Assembly (NCBI GenBank): GCA_040880725.1
Contig: JBBDHV010000047.1
Coordinates: forward strand, 16,274 to 80,273
From: DATHWB01 sp040880725
GTDB taxonomy: Bacteria; Actinomycetota; Acidimicrobiia; Spongiisociales; ZC4RG35
Direction of reading: 5' to 3'
DNA length: 64,000 nucleotides
Shown here: positions 35,001-43,933 of the stretch, piece after piece
How the letters are laid out: each line of letters begins with the position of its first letter
How positions within the stretch are numbered: the first letter of the stretch is position 1
Position numbers and translations under genes: made by a program
The notes under the pieces: generated by a model
What the model saw: only the letters and a program-made list of their open reading frames with translations
Told to the model about the DNA's origin: nothing
Database searches by the model: none

Positions 35001-35879
35001 GTGCCGGCACTACCTCACGTCGCCTCGGGCAAGGTTCGGGAGATCTACGAGGTCGATGCCGACCACCTCCTCTTCGTTGCCACCGATCGCATCTCCGCCT
35101 ACGACGTGATCCTCCCGACGGCGATCCCCGACAAAGGTCGGGTCCTCACCGGAGTGTCCCTGTTCTTCTTCGACCTGCTCGACACTCCCCACCACGTGGT
35201 GACCACCGACTTGGCAGGCCTGGGGCTGTCGGTGAGCGAAGCAGCCGACCTCCGGGGCCGGGCGATGGTGGTGGCCCGCGCAGACGTCCTTCCCATCGAG
35301 TGCGTCGTGCGCGGATACCTCTACGGGTCAGCCTGGCGGGAGTACGAATCGGGCGGAGGACCGACCACCGAAGGCCTGCCCCCCGGGTTGCGCCAAGCCG
35401 ATCGGCTCCCCGCACCGGTCTTCACCCCTGCCACCAAGGCCGCCTCCGGCCATGACGAGAATCTCTCGGAATCCCAAGCGAGGAGCCTCGTGGGCGACAC
35501 GGTGTACACCGAGGTCCGGAATCGCTCCATCGCCCTCTACGAGCGAGCCACGGCTCACGCCGCCGAACGGGGCGTGCTCCTGGCAGACACGAAGTTCGAG
35601 TTCGGTTTCGTCCACGGCGAGCTCACCCTCGTCGACGAAGTCCTCACCCCTGATTCCTCGCGGTGGTGGCCTGCCGCCGAGTGGTCACCGGGCGGTCCCG
35701 TCCCCAGCTTCGACAAGCAGTACGTTCGTGATTGGCTGGACTCCTCGGGTTGGGATCATCATCCACCCGCTCCAGCCCTCCCCGATGCGGTGGTCTCGGG
35801 GACGCGGTCTCGCTACATCGAGGCCTACGAGGCGATCACCGGCAACGGTTTCGACGCATATCTGGAGGCGGCGACATGA
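35001..35879 (+). CDS. purC: Phosphoribosylaminoimidazole-succinocarboxamide synthase (SAICAR synthase)
   Basis: Joins aspartate to CAIR with ATP. 292 residues, the longer class. SGKVREIYEVDADHLLFVAT is the ATP-binding start; DRISAYDVILPTAIPDKGRV, ECVVRGYLYGSAWREY, and LADTKFEFGFVHGELTLVDE are family signatures. The GTG at 35001 with its -10-like hexamer was chosen over the upstream open frame, which overlaps the kinase gene. First gene of purC-purS-purQ-purL, all overlapping. Confidence 0.97.
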   Translation: MPALPHVASGKVREIYEVDADHLLFVATDRISAYDVILPTAIPDKGRVLTGVSLFFFDLLDTPHHVVTTDLAGLGLSVSEAADLRGRAMVVARADVLPIECVVRGYLYGSAWREYESGGGPTTEGLPPGLRQADRLPAPVFTPATKAASGHDENLSESQARSLVGDTVYTEVRNRSIALYERATAHAAERGVLLADTKFEFGFVHGELTLVDEVLTPDSSRWWPAAEWSPGGPVPSFDKQYVRDWLDSSGWDHHPPAPALPDAVVSGTRSRYIEAYEAITGNGFDAYLEAAT

Positions 35880-36118
35880 ACGTCACGGTGACCATTCGAA
35901 GGCGATCGGTGATCGCGGACCCGCACGGCGCCACCGTGGCCCGCGCGCTGGCCGACCTCGGCCACCAGGGGGTCCGCTCGTTGCGCATCGACCGGACCAT
36001 TCATCTCGAGGTCGATGGGGAGGACCCGGAAACCGTCCGCGAACAGGTTGCGGCGATGTGCGAGCAACTCCTCGCCAACCCGGTGCTCGAGGACTACGAG
36101 ATCACGGTGGACGCGTGA
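35876..36118 (+). CDS. purS: Phosphoribosylformylglycinamidine synthase subunit PurS
   Basis: 80 residues. Small dimeric subunit that bridges PurQ and PurL in the three-part FGAM synthase of most actinobacteria and firmicutes. The protein starts VTVTIRRRSVIADPHGATV, has the usual LGHQGVRSLRIDRTIHLEVD core and ends EDYEITVDA. Its ATG overlaps the purC stop by four bases and its stop overlaps purQ. Order purS-purQ-purL confirms it. Confidence 0.95.
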   Translation: MNVTVTIRRRSVIADPHGATVARALADLGHQGVRSLRIDRTIHLEVDGEDPETVREQVAAMCEQLLANPVLEDYEITVDA

Positions 36119-36768
36119 ACGTCGCAGTCGTCGTCTTCCCAGGTTCGAACTGCGAACACGACGTGGTGCATGCCGTGCGTCTGCTCGGGGGCGACGCCGA
36201 AGCCGTCTGGCACAAGGACACCGACCTGTCCGGCGCAGACGCGGTCGTGCTCCCAGGCGGCTTCGCCCACGGCGACGCCTTGCGAACCGGCGCCATCGCG
36301 CGACTCTCCCCGATCATGCAGTCGGTTCGGACGATGGCCGACTCGGGTGCGCCGGTGCTCGGCATCTGCAACGGTTTTCAGATCCTCTGCGAAGCCGGGA
36401 TCCTTCCCGGTGCGTTCATCGCCAATCGCGACCTGGCATTCATCTGTCGGATGATCGACGTGGAGGTGACCGACACGAACACGATGCTGACGTCCGGGGC
36501 CCAGATCGGACAGCGGCTGCGGATCCCACTCAACTCCTATGAGGGCAATTGGGTCGACCCGACTCACACCGGCCGGGTCGTCGTCCGCTACACCGATGAC
36601 CCGAACGGCTCGCAAGATCACGCGGCAGCAGTGGCCAACCCGGCAGGCAACGTCGTCGGGATCATGCCGCACCCCGAACGCGCCACCGAACAGCTCCTGG
36701 GATCAGTCGACGGCCGGGTGCTGCTCGAGAGCTTTTTGGCATCGGTTCCCTCCGCCTCCCATGTCTGA
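36115..36768 (+). CDS. purQ: Phosphoribosylformylglycinamidine synthase, glutaminase subunit PurQ
   Basis: 217 residues. Class I glutamine amidotransferase that feeds ammonia to PurL. VVVFPGSNCEHDVVHAV starts the fold, the oxyanion loop is VLPGGFAHGDALR, the nucleophile is Cys85 in LGICNGFQIL, and the GIMPHPERA block provides the His/Glu pair. GTG start overlapping purS by four bases; it overlaps purL by eight. Confidence 0.97.
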   Translation: MNVAVVVFPGSNCEHDVVHAVRLLGGDAEAVWHKDTDLSGADAVVLPGGFAHGDALRTGAIARLSPIMQSVRTMADSGAPVLGICNGFQILCEAGILPGAFIANRDLAFICRMIDVEVTDTNTMLTSGAQIGQRLRIPLNSYEGNWVDPTHTGRVVVRYTDDPNGSQDHAAAVANPAGNVVGIMPHPERATEQLLGSVDGRVLLESFLASVPSASHV

Positions 36769-38953
36769 ACAGGCCGCCATCCATCGCGCGTTGGGGATGA
36801 CCGACGACGAGTACGACAGCGTGATCGGCATTCTCGGGCGAACACCGCGGCCCGCCGAGCTGGCCATGTACTCGGTGATGTGGTCCGAGCACTGCTCCTA
36901 CAAGTCGTCCCGTTCCCACTTGGGCAGGTTCCCTACCGAGGCTCCTTGGGTGGTGGTCGGACCCGGGGAGAATGCCGGAGTCGTCGATCTCGGCGACGGT
37001 TGGCTGGCCGCGCTCCGCATCGAGAGCCACAACCATCCGTCGTTCGTGGAGCCGTACGAAGGAGCCGCCACCGGGGTCGGCGGCATCCTTCGCGATGTCT
37101 TCACGATGGGTGCGCGCCCGATCGCGTTGTGGGACCAGATCCGCTTCGGCCCTCTCGACGTGCCCAAGAACCGGTTTCTATTCAGCGGCGTCGTGGCAGG
37201 GATCGCCGGTTACGGCAACGCGGTGGGCGTACCCACCGTCGGCGGAGAAGTGGCCTTCGACGAGTGCTATTCCGGCAATCCCCTCGTCAACGTCATGTGT
37301 CTCGGAATCATGCGACGCGATCAGCTCGTGCTGGGGACGGCCGGTGAAGCCGGTTCCGTCGCCGTTCTCCTCGGCAAACCCACAGGACGCGACGGCATCG
37401 GGGGCGCGTCAGTGCTGGCATCGGCGTCGTTCGACGAGGAGGCCGGAGCCAAGCGCCCGTCGGTGCAAGTGGGCGACCCGTTCGAGGAGAAGAAGCTCAT
37501 AGAGGCCTGCCTCGAACTTTACGAGCGGGGACTCGTCGTCGGGGTCCAAGATCTGGGGGCGGCCGGCCTGTCCTGTGCCACCTCCGAGCCGGCCGCACGA
37601 GCAGGTATGGGGATGGATGTCGAGCTCGACGCCGTCCACGTTCGCGAGAGCGGCATGAGCGCAGCCGAGCTCCTGACGTCCGAGTCCCAGGAACGGATGA
37701 TGGCCTTCGTCGAACCATCGAAAGTCGAGGATGTCCTGGCGGTCGCAGACAAATGGGAGATCGACGGCCGGGTGGTGGGGACCGTCACCGCCGGCGACAC
37801 GCTCCGAATCCGTCACAACGGTGAGCTGGTCGCCGAAGTACCGGCGGCGTCGTTGTCCGAAGCCGCACCTCGTTACGACCGCCCCATGGCCGAACCAACC
37901 TGGCTCGCAGCCGTGTGGGAGCAGACACTCGATCACTCCGAAGTGCCCGATCTGGCGGAAGCGACCCTGGCGCTGCTCGACGATCCGTCCATCGGCTCGG
38001 CCGAGTGGGCCTACCAGCAGTACGACCACATGCTCTTTCTCAACACCGTGGTCGGACCCGGCCATGACGGGTCACTTCTCCGGGTACGGGGAACCGACAA
38101 GGGCCTGGCGGTGTCGACGGACGGCAACGGGCGCCTCTGCTACCTCGACCCCTACCGGGGCGGGGAAAGGCTGGTCTACGAAGCGGCACTCAACGTCGCC
38201 GTCACTGGTGCCCTGCCGATGGCGGTGGTCGACAACCTCAACTTCGGCAACCCCGAGAAGCCCGAGGTGATGTGGCAGTTCCGTCAATGCATCGAAGGGA
38301 TCTCGGCAGCCTGCGAACACCTCGGAATCCCGGTCGTCGGAGGCAACGTCAGCTTCTACAACGAGACCGACGGAGTCGACATCCATCCCACTCCGGTGGT
38401 GGGTCTGCTGGGCATGGCAGACCCCATTCCCGCCGTCGCGCCCCGACTCGACGCGGGCTCGGAAGGCGAAGAGGTGTGGGTGTTCGGACCGGAGTCGATC
38501 GACCTGGCCGGCTCGGCGTTCGAGCGCGTGATCCACGACCATCTCGGCGGTCGACCGGCGACCGCGACACCCGAGATGGCAGTGGCGGTGATCGCCCTGG
38601 CCGCCCGTCTGGCCGCCGACGGACTCACGCCGGTTCTCCACGACATCTCCGACGGTGGGATCGCCGTGGGGATCTCGGAGATCTGTATCCGGTCCCAGGT
38701 GGGCGCGGATGTCTCGGTCGAGGACTGGCGACTCCTCTATTCCGAAGCTCCCCACCGGTTCATCGCAACGGTGGCGGCTGCGAACGTCGCAGAAGTCACC
38801 CGACTTGCCGCAGACACCGGCGTGGCGGCCCTTCGAATCGGGACGTTGGGCGGCGACCACATCGTTTTCAGAACGGCCGTTCGGACCAACGACCTCGCCC
38901 TTGCCGACGCCGGCTCCGCCTACGCGGCGGCCATTCCGCGCCGCCTCGCATGA
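36761..38953 (+). CDS. purL: Phosphoribosylformylglycinamidine synthase subunit PurL
   Basis: 730 residues, the small PurL type that needs PurS and PurQ. MYSVMWSEHCSYKSSRSHL and RIESHNHPSFVEPYEGAATG hold the ATP and FGAR site; ILRDVFTMGARPIALWDQIR, GNAVGVPTVGGEVAFDECY and PVVGGNVSFYNETDG are the further repeats of the AIRS-like fold. The long open frame before the ATG at 36761 belongs to purQ shadow sequence. The lipoprotein gene follows 32 bases after its stop. Confidence 0.97.
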   Translation: MSEQAAIHRALGMTDDEYDSVIGILGRTPRPAELAMYSVMWSEHCSYKSSRSHLGRFPTEAPWVVVGPGENAGVVDLGDGWLAALRIESHNHPSFVEPYEGAATGVGGILRDVFTMGARPIALWDQIRFGPLDVPKNRFLFSGVVAGIAGYGNAVGVPTVGGEVAFDECYSGNPLVNVMCLGIMRRDQLVLGTAGEAGSVAVLLGKPTGRDGIGGASVLASASFDEEAGAKRPSVQVGDPFEEKKLIEACLELYERGLVVGVQDLGAAGLSCATSEPAARAGMGMDVELDAVHVRESGMSAAELLTSESQERMMAFVEPSKVEDVLAVADKWEIDGRVVGTVTAGDTLRIRHNGELVAEVPAASLSEAAPRYDRPMAEPTWLAAVWEQTLDHSEVPDLAEATLALLDDPSIGSAEWAYQQYDHMLFLNTVVGPGHDGSLLRVRGTDKGLAVSTDGNGRLCYLDPYRGGERLVYEAALNVAVTGALPMAVVDNLNFGNPEKPEVMWQFRQCIEGISAACEHLGIPVVGGNVSFYNETDGVDIHPTPVVGLLGMADPIPAVAPRLDAGSEGEEVWVFGPESIDLAGSAFERVIHDHLGGRPATATPEMAVAVIALAARLAADGLTPVLHDISDGGIAVGISEICIRSQVGADVSVEDWRLLYSEAPHRFIATVAAANVAEVTRLAADTGVAALRIGTLGGDHIVFRTAVRTNDLALADAGSAYAAAIPRRLA

Positions 38954-38985
38954 AACCTTCTCGCCGTCGAGGACGTCTCATCACC

Positions 38986-40005
38986 ATGAACTCTCTCAAA
39001 CGCGTCTCCGTTCTTGCCCTCCTCGCGCTCGTGGTGGGCGCCTGCGGGTCCGGTGACGGCTCGGACACCACGACCACGACAGCCGCCAGCACCACGACAT
39101 CGCTCGCGCCCACCACCACGGTGTCCACGACCACGACCACCGCGCCGACCACGACCACGACCGAGGCGCAAGCCCCGGACTCGAGCACCCTCCCCGATGA
39201 AGCGCCTGTCACCTGGGTGGGCGTCACCACCGACTACGAGGCCGTCGAGGTCGACACCGCGACCGGCGAAGTGATCCGGTCGCTCGGCCAGGTCGCCACC
39301 GCAGAAGACGTTGAGGACGCCGAATGCTCCGCGTGCGTGAACTACGTCGATCTGGTGTGGCGCACCTTCGACGAATCCCACACGATCATCAGCGAATGCT
39401 GCGAACCGGCGGCGGGTCAGATCCACGTTCTCGAAGATTCCGAGCTTCCGCTGCTGTTCGACTCCGAGGACACACCGGTGTCGTTCTGGACGGCGTCTCC
39501 GGCTCCCGACGCTCCGCTCATCGCGTTCCTCGGCTACGGGGTTGCCGTCGCCGAGGCCGACGACCCGGGAACTCCCATCGCCTCTTCCGAACTGGACTAC
39601 TTCCCCGTGTCGAACGCCGTGTGGGTGCCTGGTGAGGACGCGGTGCGCTGGCTCGAGGATGCGTCCGGCACCCTGCAGCTCCGGACGTTCGACGTCGCCA
39701 CCGCCACGTCGACAGCCGTGGAAGTATCCGGCGTCCAGGTCCAGAACAGTATGGGGCTGGCGGTCCGCTCCTCCGGGGACATGGTCGCGACGTTTTCACA
39801 GCCGGAGTCGGAGATGACGGCGTTCGTGCTCAGTCCCGATGGCGAGGTCGTCGAGGAGTTCGACCTCGAGTCGGGAGCTCGTCCCGGCGGGTACGACAGC
39901 TCCGGCACTCTCCTCATCTACACCGACGGCGACGGCGTCGTCCGTTGGCTGAGCGAGGTTGGATCGGGTGTCCTCGCCGAGGGCTACTACTTCGCGAGTT
40001 GGTGA
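38986..40005 (+). CDS. Lipoprotein with Thr-rich stalk, probable beta-propeller-like domain
   Basis: 339 residues, function unknown. Signal peptide with lipobox VVGAC (Cys20), then a 35-residue stalk that is almost only threonine with Ser, Ala and Pro, typical of an extracellular spacer that may be glycosylated. The folded part contains regularly spaced short strand motifs (GEVIRSLGQVATAED, GQIHVLEDSELPLLF, GTLQLRTFDVATATSTAVEV, GEVVEEFDLESGARPGGYD, VVRWLSEVGSG) that resemble WD/YVTN-like blades. One cysteine-rich turn (DAECSACVNY and ISECCEP) could form disulfides. An ATG at 38950 overlapping the purL stop is possible, but the ATG at 38986 starts a standard signal peptide. Confidence 0.75.
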   Translation: MNSLKRVSVLALLALVVGACGSGDGSDTTTTTAASTTTSLAPTTTVSTTTTTAPTTTTTEAQAPDSSTLPDEAPVTWVGVTTDYEAVEVDTATGEVIRSLGQVATAEDVEDAECSACVNYVDLVWRTFDESHTIISECCEPAAGQIHVLEDSELPLLFDSEDTPVSFWTASPAPDAPLIAFLGYGVAVAEADDPGTPIASSELDYFPVSNAVWVPGEDAVRWLEDASGTLQLRTFDVATATSTAVEVSGVQVQNSMGLAVRSSGDMVATFSQPESEMTAFVLSPDGEVVEEFDLESGARPGGYDSSGTLLIYTDGDGVVRWLSEVGSGVLAEGYYFASW

Positions 40006-40018
40006 CGCGCGACGGGCC

Positions 40019-40024
40019 TAACCT
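40019..40024 (+). promoter_or_regulatory. Probable -10 hexamer of the phosphofructokinase gene (leaderless)
   Basis: TAACCT, six bases before the GTG at 40031; no ribosome-binding site between. Confidence 0.55.
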
Positions 40025-40030
40025 CTCGCT

Positions 40031-41155
40031 GTGCCGCAGACGATCGGAATCCTCACCGCCGGAGGCGACTCTCCCGGCCTGAACGCCGCCATCCGCGCAG
40101 TTGGCAAGGCCGCGCAGCGTCGCTACGACATGCACGTGATCGGTTTCCGGGACGGATTCTCCGGACTGATCCAGAACCGTCACATTCGACTAGACGGTGA
40201 CACGCTGTCCGGCATCCTGACCCGCGGGGGGACGATCCTCGGGACCTCCCGGGTCAAGGTCCACAAGGTTGACATGGGCGACGGTACGAAGATCGACATG
40301 CGTCCGATGATCCAGCAGGTCATCGAGAACCACGACATGGCGGCCCTCGTGTGCCTCGGCGGCGGGGGGACCATGAAGAACGCCTTGCGCCTGCACAAGG
40401 TCGGCATCCCGGTGGTCGCCCTCCCGAAGACCATCGACAACGACGTCACTCACACCGACACCACCTTCGGCTTCGACACTGCACTCAACATCGCCACCGA
40501 GGCGATCGATCGTCTTCATTCGACCGCCCACTCCCACCACCGGATCATGGTGACCGAGATCATGGGTCACAACACCGGCTGGCTGACGCTGGGATCGGGT
40601 TTGGCGGGTGGGGCGGATGCCATCCTCATCCCCGAGATCCCACATCGTGTGGAGTCCGTCGCCGAGTCGATTCTGCAACGCAAGGCCGCGGGGTCGAACT
40701 TCTCGATTGTCGCCGTCGCCGAGGGCGCCATGACCCAGAAGGACCGGACCCGCCACGACGAGATCCGGTTGGCCATCGACGCGATGGACGACGAAGGCGA
40801 CGACACGGATCTTCGAGCGGAACTGGACGATTTTCATCACAGCCAGGCGCGTTCCACCGAGGATCTCGCCGCCAGGCTGGAGGACCTCACCGGCCTCGAA
40901 GCCCGAGTGACGATCCTGGGTCACGTCCAGCGTGGGGGGACGCCATCGATGGCCGACCGCCTTCTGGCCACCCAGCTCGGAACCGCAGCCACCGACGTCA
41001 TCGCCGACGGCACCACAGGCGTCATGATCGGGATGCAGAACAACCAGGCTGTTCCTGTCCCGCTCGAAGACGTCGCCGGCCAGCGCAAGACGGTCCCCCA
41101 CGACCATCCATGGATCGAGTCCGCCCGCCACCTCGGCGTGTGCATGGGGGACTGA
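40031..41155 (+). CDS. pfkA: 6-phosphofructokinase family
   Basis: 374 residues. Phosphorylates fructose 6-phosphate. GILTAGGDSPGLNAAIRAV is the nucleotide loop, LPKTIDNDVTHTDTTFGFDT the catalytic block, TEIMGHNTGWLTLGSGLAGG the sugar site and ILGHVQRGGTPSMADRLLAT the C-terminal signature. At the donor-selecting positions it has Gly113 (ATP-like, matching Gly104 of E. coli) and Lys133 (as in PPi and actinobacterial enzymes), and the preceding residue, Asp103 in E. coli, is Gly112. The phosphate donor is therefore uncertain. Starts with GTG, probably leaderless. A family 1 repeat follows. Confidence 0.92.
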   Translation: MPQTIGILTAGGDSPGLNAAIRAVGKAAQRRYDMHVIGFRDGFSGLIQNRHIRLDGDTLSGILTRGGTILGTSRVKVHKVDMGDGTKIDMRPMIQQVIENHDMAALVCLGGGGTMKNALRLHKVGIPVVALPKTIDNDVTHTDTTFGFDTALNIATEAIDRLHSTAHSHHRIMVTEIMGHNTGWLTLGSGLAGGADAILIPEIPHRVESVAESILQRKAAGSNFSIVAVAEGAMTQKDRTRHDEIRLAIDAMDDEGDDTDLRAELDDFHHSQARSTEDLAARLEDLTGLEARVTILGHVQRGGTPSMADRLLATQLGTAATDVIADGTTGVMIGMQNNQAVPVPLEDVAGQRKTVPHDHPWIESARHLGVCMGD

Positions 41156-41177
41156 CTCACACAGAGGCACCGGAAGA

Positions 41178-41282
41178 GCAGGCCGGCTTCGCCGACTGTC
41201 TGTCTGTTCCGCCCGAAAAAGCTTCGCTTTCGGGCGGGAAGCCGCCGGATGGGGCTCGCAGCTCGCCCAATCCGCCCGCTTC
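41178..41282 (-). repeat. Family 1 intergenic repeat, copy A (reverse orientation)
   Basis: On the minus strand this matches copies B, C and D over about 105 bases, including the central hairpin CCGCCCGAAAAAGC with GCTTTCGGGCGG (41209-41237) and the side hairpins. The end that in other copies reads GCCTATCCGCTGACCC has diverged. It lies between the phosphofructokinase stop and the MFS promoter, and with copy B forms inverted repeats around the MFS gene. Confidence 0.9.
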
Positions 41283-41316
41283 TACACAAGTCTCTCCGCG
41301 GCAGATAGGAGGGCCG

Positions 41317-41322
41317 TAATCT
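41317..41322 (+). promoter_or_regulatory. Probable -10 hexamer of the MFS gene
   Basis: TAATCT, nine bases before the GTG at 41332. It lies just beyond repeat copy A. Confidence 0.5.
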
Positions 41323-41331
41323 GCGTCGGCC

Positions 41332-42789
41332 GTGTCGACTCGACCCACCAGCGTGCTCTCCCGGGAGCTCCTTCCTGCATCCATCGCCGTCTACACGACG
41401 GTGGCTCTCGCCGCGTTCGAGGGCTTGGCGATCAGTGCGGCCCTTCCCCAGGTGGCAGCCGACCTCGGCGACGTCCACCTGCTCCCCTGGGTGGTGACCG
41501 GCTACCTCCTCATGTCGGGAGTGGCGACCGTGGTCGCCGGACCCCTGGTCGACAGCTACGGGGTGCGAGCGGTCTTCCGAGCCGCGATCATCGTCTTCGT
41601 CAGCGGGGCGGTGCTGGCGTCGTTCGTTCCGTCGATGCCGTTCATGGTGGCTGCCCGGCTGATCCATGGTGCGGGCGGCGGGGCGATCATCGCCGTGGGC
41701 ATCGCCGCCGTGGGATTGATCTATCCCGCACACCTGGTGGGAAGGGCATTCGCGGCGAACGCCACGGTGTGGGGCGTGATGGGTGTCGCCGGTCCCGGAA
41801 TCGCCGCCTTCATGGTGACGACGCTCGATTGGCGCTGGATCTTCCTCGTGAACATCCCGCTGGGCCTCGTCGCACTCGCCGCCGGATGGAAGGTCATGCC
41901 CGGACCCGTCGAGAACGTCCATTCCCGCCGGGTGGACACCCGCGGAGTCCTGGTGGTCCTCGCCCTCAACACCTTCCTCCTGCTGGCAGTTGATCGGCTG
42001 GGACTCCAGTCCCTGCTGTGGCTGGCGGCTGCGGGCGCCACCACCGGCGTGCTCTGGTACCACATCCGCCACACGGCCGATCCGATCATGCGGATCCGCC
42101 ACCTCGCCTCCCAACCATTCTCGACCCTGGCGATCTCACTTGCGCTCCTCGTCACCGGTGCGGTGGCGCTCAGTTCATTCCTCACGCTCTACGTTCGGGG
42201 CGGCCGGGGAGCATCGGAGACGCTCACGGCCTGGTCGGTGTTCTTTTTCGTGATCGGATGGACGATCGGTGCGAACCTGTCGTCCCGGCTACTGGACCGC
42301 ATGGCCGAGTCGAGCGTCATCGGCGTCGGCTTCGCGCTCACGACACCCGGTTTGGGACTCCTCGGACTCGGGATCGCCTTCGACGTTCACCTCGCCGTGA
42401 TTCTCGGACTGATGACCGTGACCGCGTCCGGAGTGGGGTTGGGCACGAACGCCGGCTTGACGCTTCTCCGGGCGGTGAGCGACGCCTCCGAGATCGGCCG
42501 TTCGTCAGCGGCACACCAGTTCTTCCGCAATCAGGGATTCACGCTGGGGGCGGCGATGGGCGGCGCCGTGATTCTCGCTGTGGTCGCCGCGGCGGTGGGC
42601 GACGTCGAGGCAGTCCGCGACGTGCTCGCATCCGACGCCATCGCAAATCCGGCCGTCTCCGAAGCCATCCGGGACGGATACGCCGCCGCCGCGTTCACCG
42701 CCTTCGCCGTCGTCGTCGCCGGCCTCATCCCCTACGCCGCCCTCCGCCGCCACCTCGCCCCCGCCCGAGCCACCCGAACGCGTTCTTAG
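41332..42789 (+). CDS. MFS transporter, DHA2/EmrB-QacA-like drug exporter
   Basis: 485 residues with 13-14 hydrophobic segments. Proton-coupled efflux is the usual role. The first helix ends in LAISAALPQVAADLGDVHLL and WVVTGYLLMSGVATVVAGPL leads to the loop motif VDSYGVRAVFRAAI (motif A-like). Motif C-like glycines and prolines appear in VWGVMGVAGPGIAAFMVTTL, followed by WRWIFLVNIPLGLVAL, typical of the DHA2 family. The substrate is unknown. It is flanked by inverted copies of the family 1 repeat; copy B begins within its TAG stop. No regulator is adjacent. Confidence 0.9.
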   Translation: MSTRPTSVLSRELLPASIAVYTTVALAAFEGLAISAALPQVAADLGDVHLLPWVVTGYLLMSGVATVVAGPLVDSYGVRAVFRAAIIVFVSGAVLASFVPSMPFMVAARLIHGAGGGAIIAVGIAAVGLIYPAHLVGRAFAANATVWGVMGVAGPGIAAFMVTTLDWRWIFLVNIPLGLVALAAGWKVMPGPVENVHSRRVDTRGVLVVLALNTFLLLAVDRLGLQSLLWLAAAGATTGVLWYHIRHTADPIMRIRHLASQPFSTLAISLALLVTGAVALSSFLTLYVRGGRGASETLTAWSVFFFVIGWTIGANLSSRLLDRMAESSVIGVGFALTTPGLGLLGLGIAFDVHLAVILGLMTVTASGVGLGTNAGLTLLRAVSDASEIGRSSAAHQFFRNQGFTLGAAMGGAVILAVVAAAVGDVEAVRDVLASDAIANPAVSEAIRDGYAAAAFTAFAVVVAGLIPYAALRRHLAPARATRTRS

Positions 42790-42909
42790 AAGCCCGTGCG
42801 GATTGGGCGAGCTGCGAGCCCCATCCGTCGGCTTCCCGCCCGAAAGCGAAGCTTTTTCGGGCGGAACAGAAAAACAGTCGGCGAAGCCGGCCTGCCTATC
42901 CGCTGACCG
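42788..42909 (+). repeat. Family 1 intergenic repeat, copy B (full length)
   Basis: About 122 bases. In order it has a GGGCGAGCTGCGAGCCC stem, the central stem CCGCCCGAAAGC with GCTTTTTCGGGCGG (an AA bulge, three-base loop), and the GTCGGCGAAGCCGGC stem, then CTGCCTATCCGCTGACC. It starts inside the stop codon of the MFS gene. The remaining bases up to 43133 hold no recognisable gene; a 42-codon GTG frame near 42999 is not supported. Confidence 0.92.
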
Positions 42910-43121
42910 TGTTAGCGAATCAGCGCCTCATGAGTGAGGCGTTTCGCGTGGGAAAAGCTCGTGTACTCGACATTCAAACTGCTTGAACGTATGTGTTCGT
43001 GATCTCGGGGAACTTTGCGGTCGTGGCGGGGGCTCTCACCGTGTGGCTGTTCCGTGGCGTAGCTCCGACTGTCGCACAGGCGGAGACGACCGTCGCCCGG
43101 GCGGCCCACGGAGCATCGGGG

Positions 43122-43127
43122 TAGGTT
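43122..43127 (+). promoter_or_regulatory. Probable -10 hexamer of the enoyl-CoA hydratase gene (leaderless)
   Basis: TAGGTT, six bases before the ATG at 43134; no ribosome-binding site. Confidence 0.5.
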
Positions 43128-43133
43128 CGCGCG

Positions 43134-43922
43134 ATGTCCGTCTACGACTCCTACACGACGCTTCGCTTTGCCCGCCCCCACCCCGGAGTCCTGGAGGTCG
43201 TACTCGATAATCCCCCGATGAACACGGTGAGTGTCGACGGCCATCGGGAAATCACCGAGGTGTGGTCGGACATCGCCCGCGATGACAGCGTCCGGGCGGT
43301 GCTGCTCCGTGCCGAGGGTCGAGCCTTCTCCGCAGGCGGGGACTTCGATCTCCTCGATCACATCATGTCCGACCACGCCCACGTGGCTCGCGTCATGAAG
43401 GAAGCGGGCGACCTTGTCCGCAACATCATCGAGTGCCCACAACCGATCGTTTCGGCGATCAACGGGGTGGCGGTCGGCGCCGGTCTGGCCGCTGCCCTCC
43501 TGGCGGACATCCCCGTCGCCAGTCGGAGTGCCCGCCTCCTCGACGGCCACGTCACGATCGGTGTCGCGGCCGGCGATCACGCCGTGGTGCTCTGGCCCCT
43601 GCTCATCGGTATGGCCAAGGCCAAGTACCACTTGTTGACCAACGACCCGATCGACGGCACGGAAGCCGAACGCCTCGGACTCGTCGCCAAGGTCGTCGAC
43701 GACGACGTGCTGCGGGACGAAGCCACCGCCATCGCCGTGAAGCTCGCCGAGTCCAGCCCCACGGCCGTCCAATGGACCAAGCGGTCGCTGAACCACTGGC
43801 TTCGAAGCGCGGTGCCGGCCTTCGACGCGTCGCTCGCCCTGGAGTTCCTCGGATGGCTCGGGCCGGATGCGGTCGAAGGGGTACGAGCAGTACGCGAGAA
43901 GCGCCCGCCGAGTTTCGAATAG
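43134..43922 (+). CDS. Enoyl-CoA hydratase/isomerase family protein
   Basis: 262-residue crotonase-fold protein. The oxyanion hole is built from AEGRAFSAGGDFDLLDHI and the NGVAVGAGLAAALLADIPVA loop; the usual first catalytic Glu position in the second loop lies in the DGHVTIGVAAGDHAVVLW segment, which reads differently from classic hydratases (no clear Glu pair). It may thus be an isomerase, hydrolase or other crotonase. The C-terminal trimerisation helices (WTKRSLNHWLRSAVPAFDAS) are normal. Stands alone, probably leaderless, and faces a small zinc-ribbon gene tail to tail. Confidence 0.87.
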   Translation: MSVYDSYTTLRFARPHPGVLEVVLDNPPMNTVSVDGHREITEVWSDIARDDSVRAVLLRAEGRAFSAGGDFDLLDHIMSDHAHVARVMKEAGDLVRNIIECPQPIVSAINGVAVGAGLAAALLADIPVASRSARLLDGHVTIGVAAGDHAVVLWPLLIGMAKAKYHLLTNDPIDGTEAERLGLVAKVVDDDVLRDEATAIAVKLAESSPTAVQWTKRSLNHWLRSAVPAFDASLALEFLGWLGPDAVEGVRAVREKRPPSFE

Positions 43923-43933
43923 GACCCGCGTGT

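Noticed and set aside
39060..39180. Repetitive ACC/ACG-rich stretch that looks like a tandem repeat
   Set aside because: It is the Thr-rich stalk of the lipoprotein at 38986; the codons vary and the frame is kept, so it is a low-complexity linker.
41157..41331. A possible insertion sequence remnant beside the MFS gene
   Set aside because: No transposase fragment can be read in any frame; the sequence is fully explained by repeat copy A.
42999..43127. Small open frame of about 42 codons with a hydrophobic start after repeat copy B
   Set aside because: No ribosome-binding site, no good -10 and no resemblance to a known small protein; it is likely chance in high-G+C DNA.
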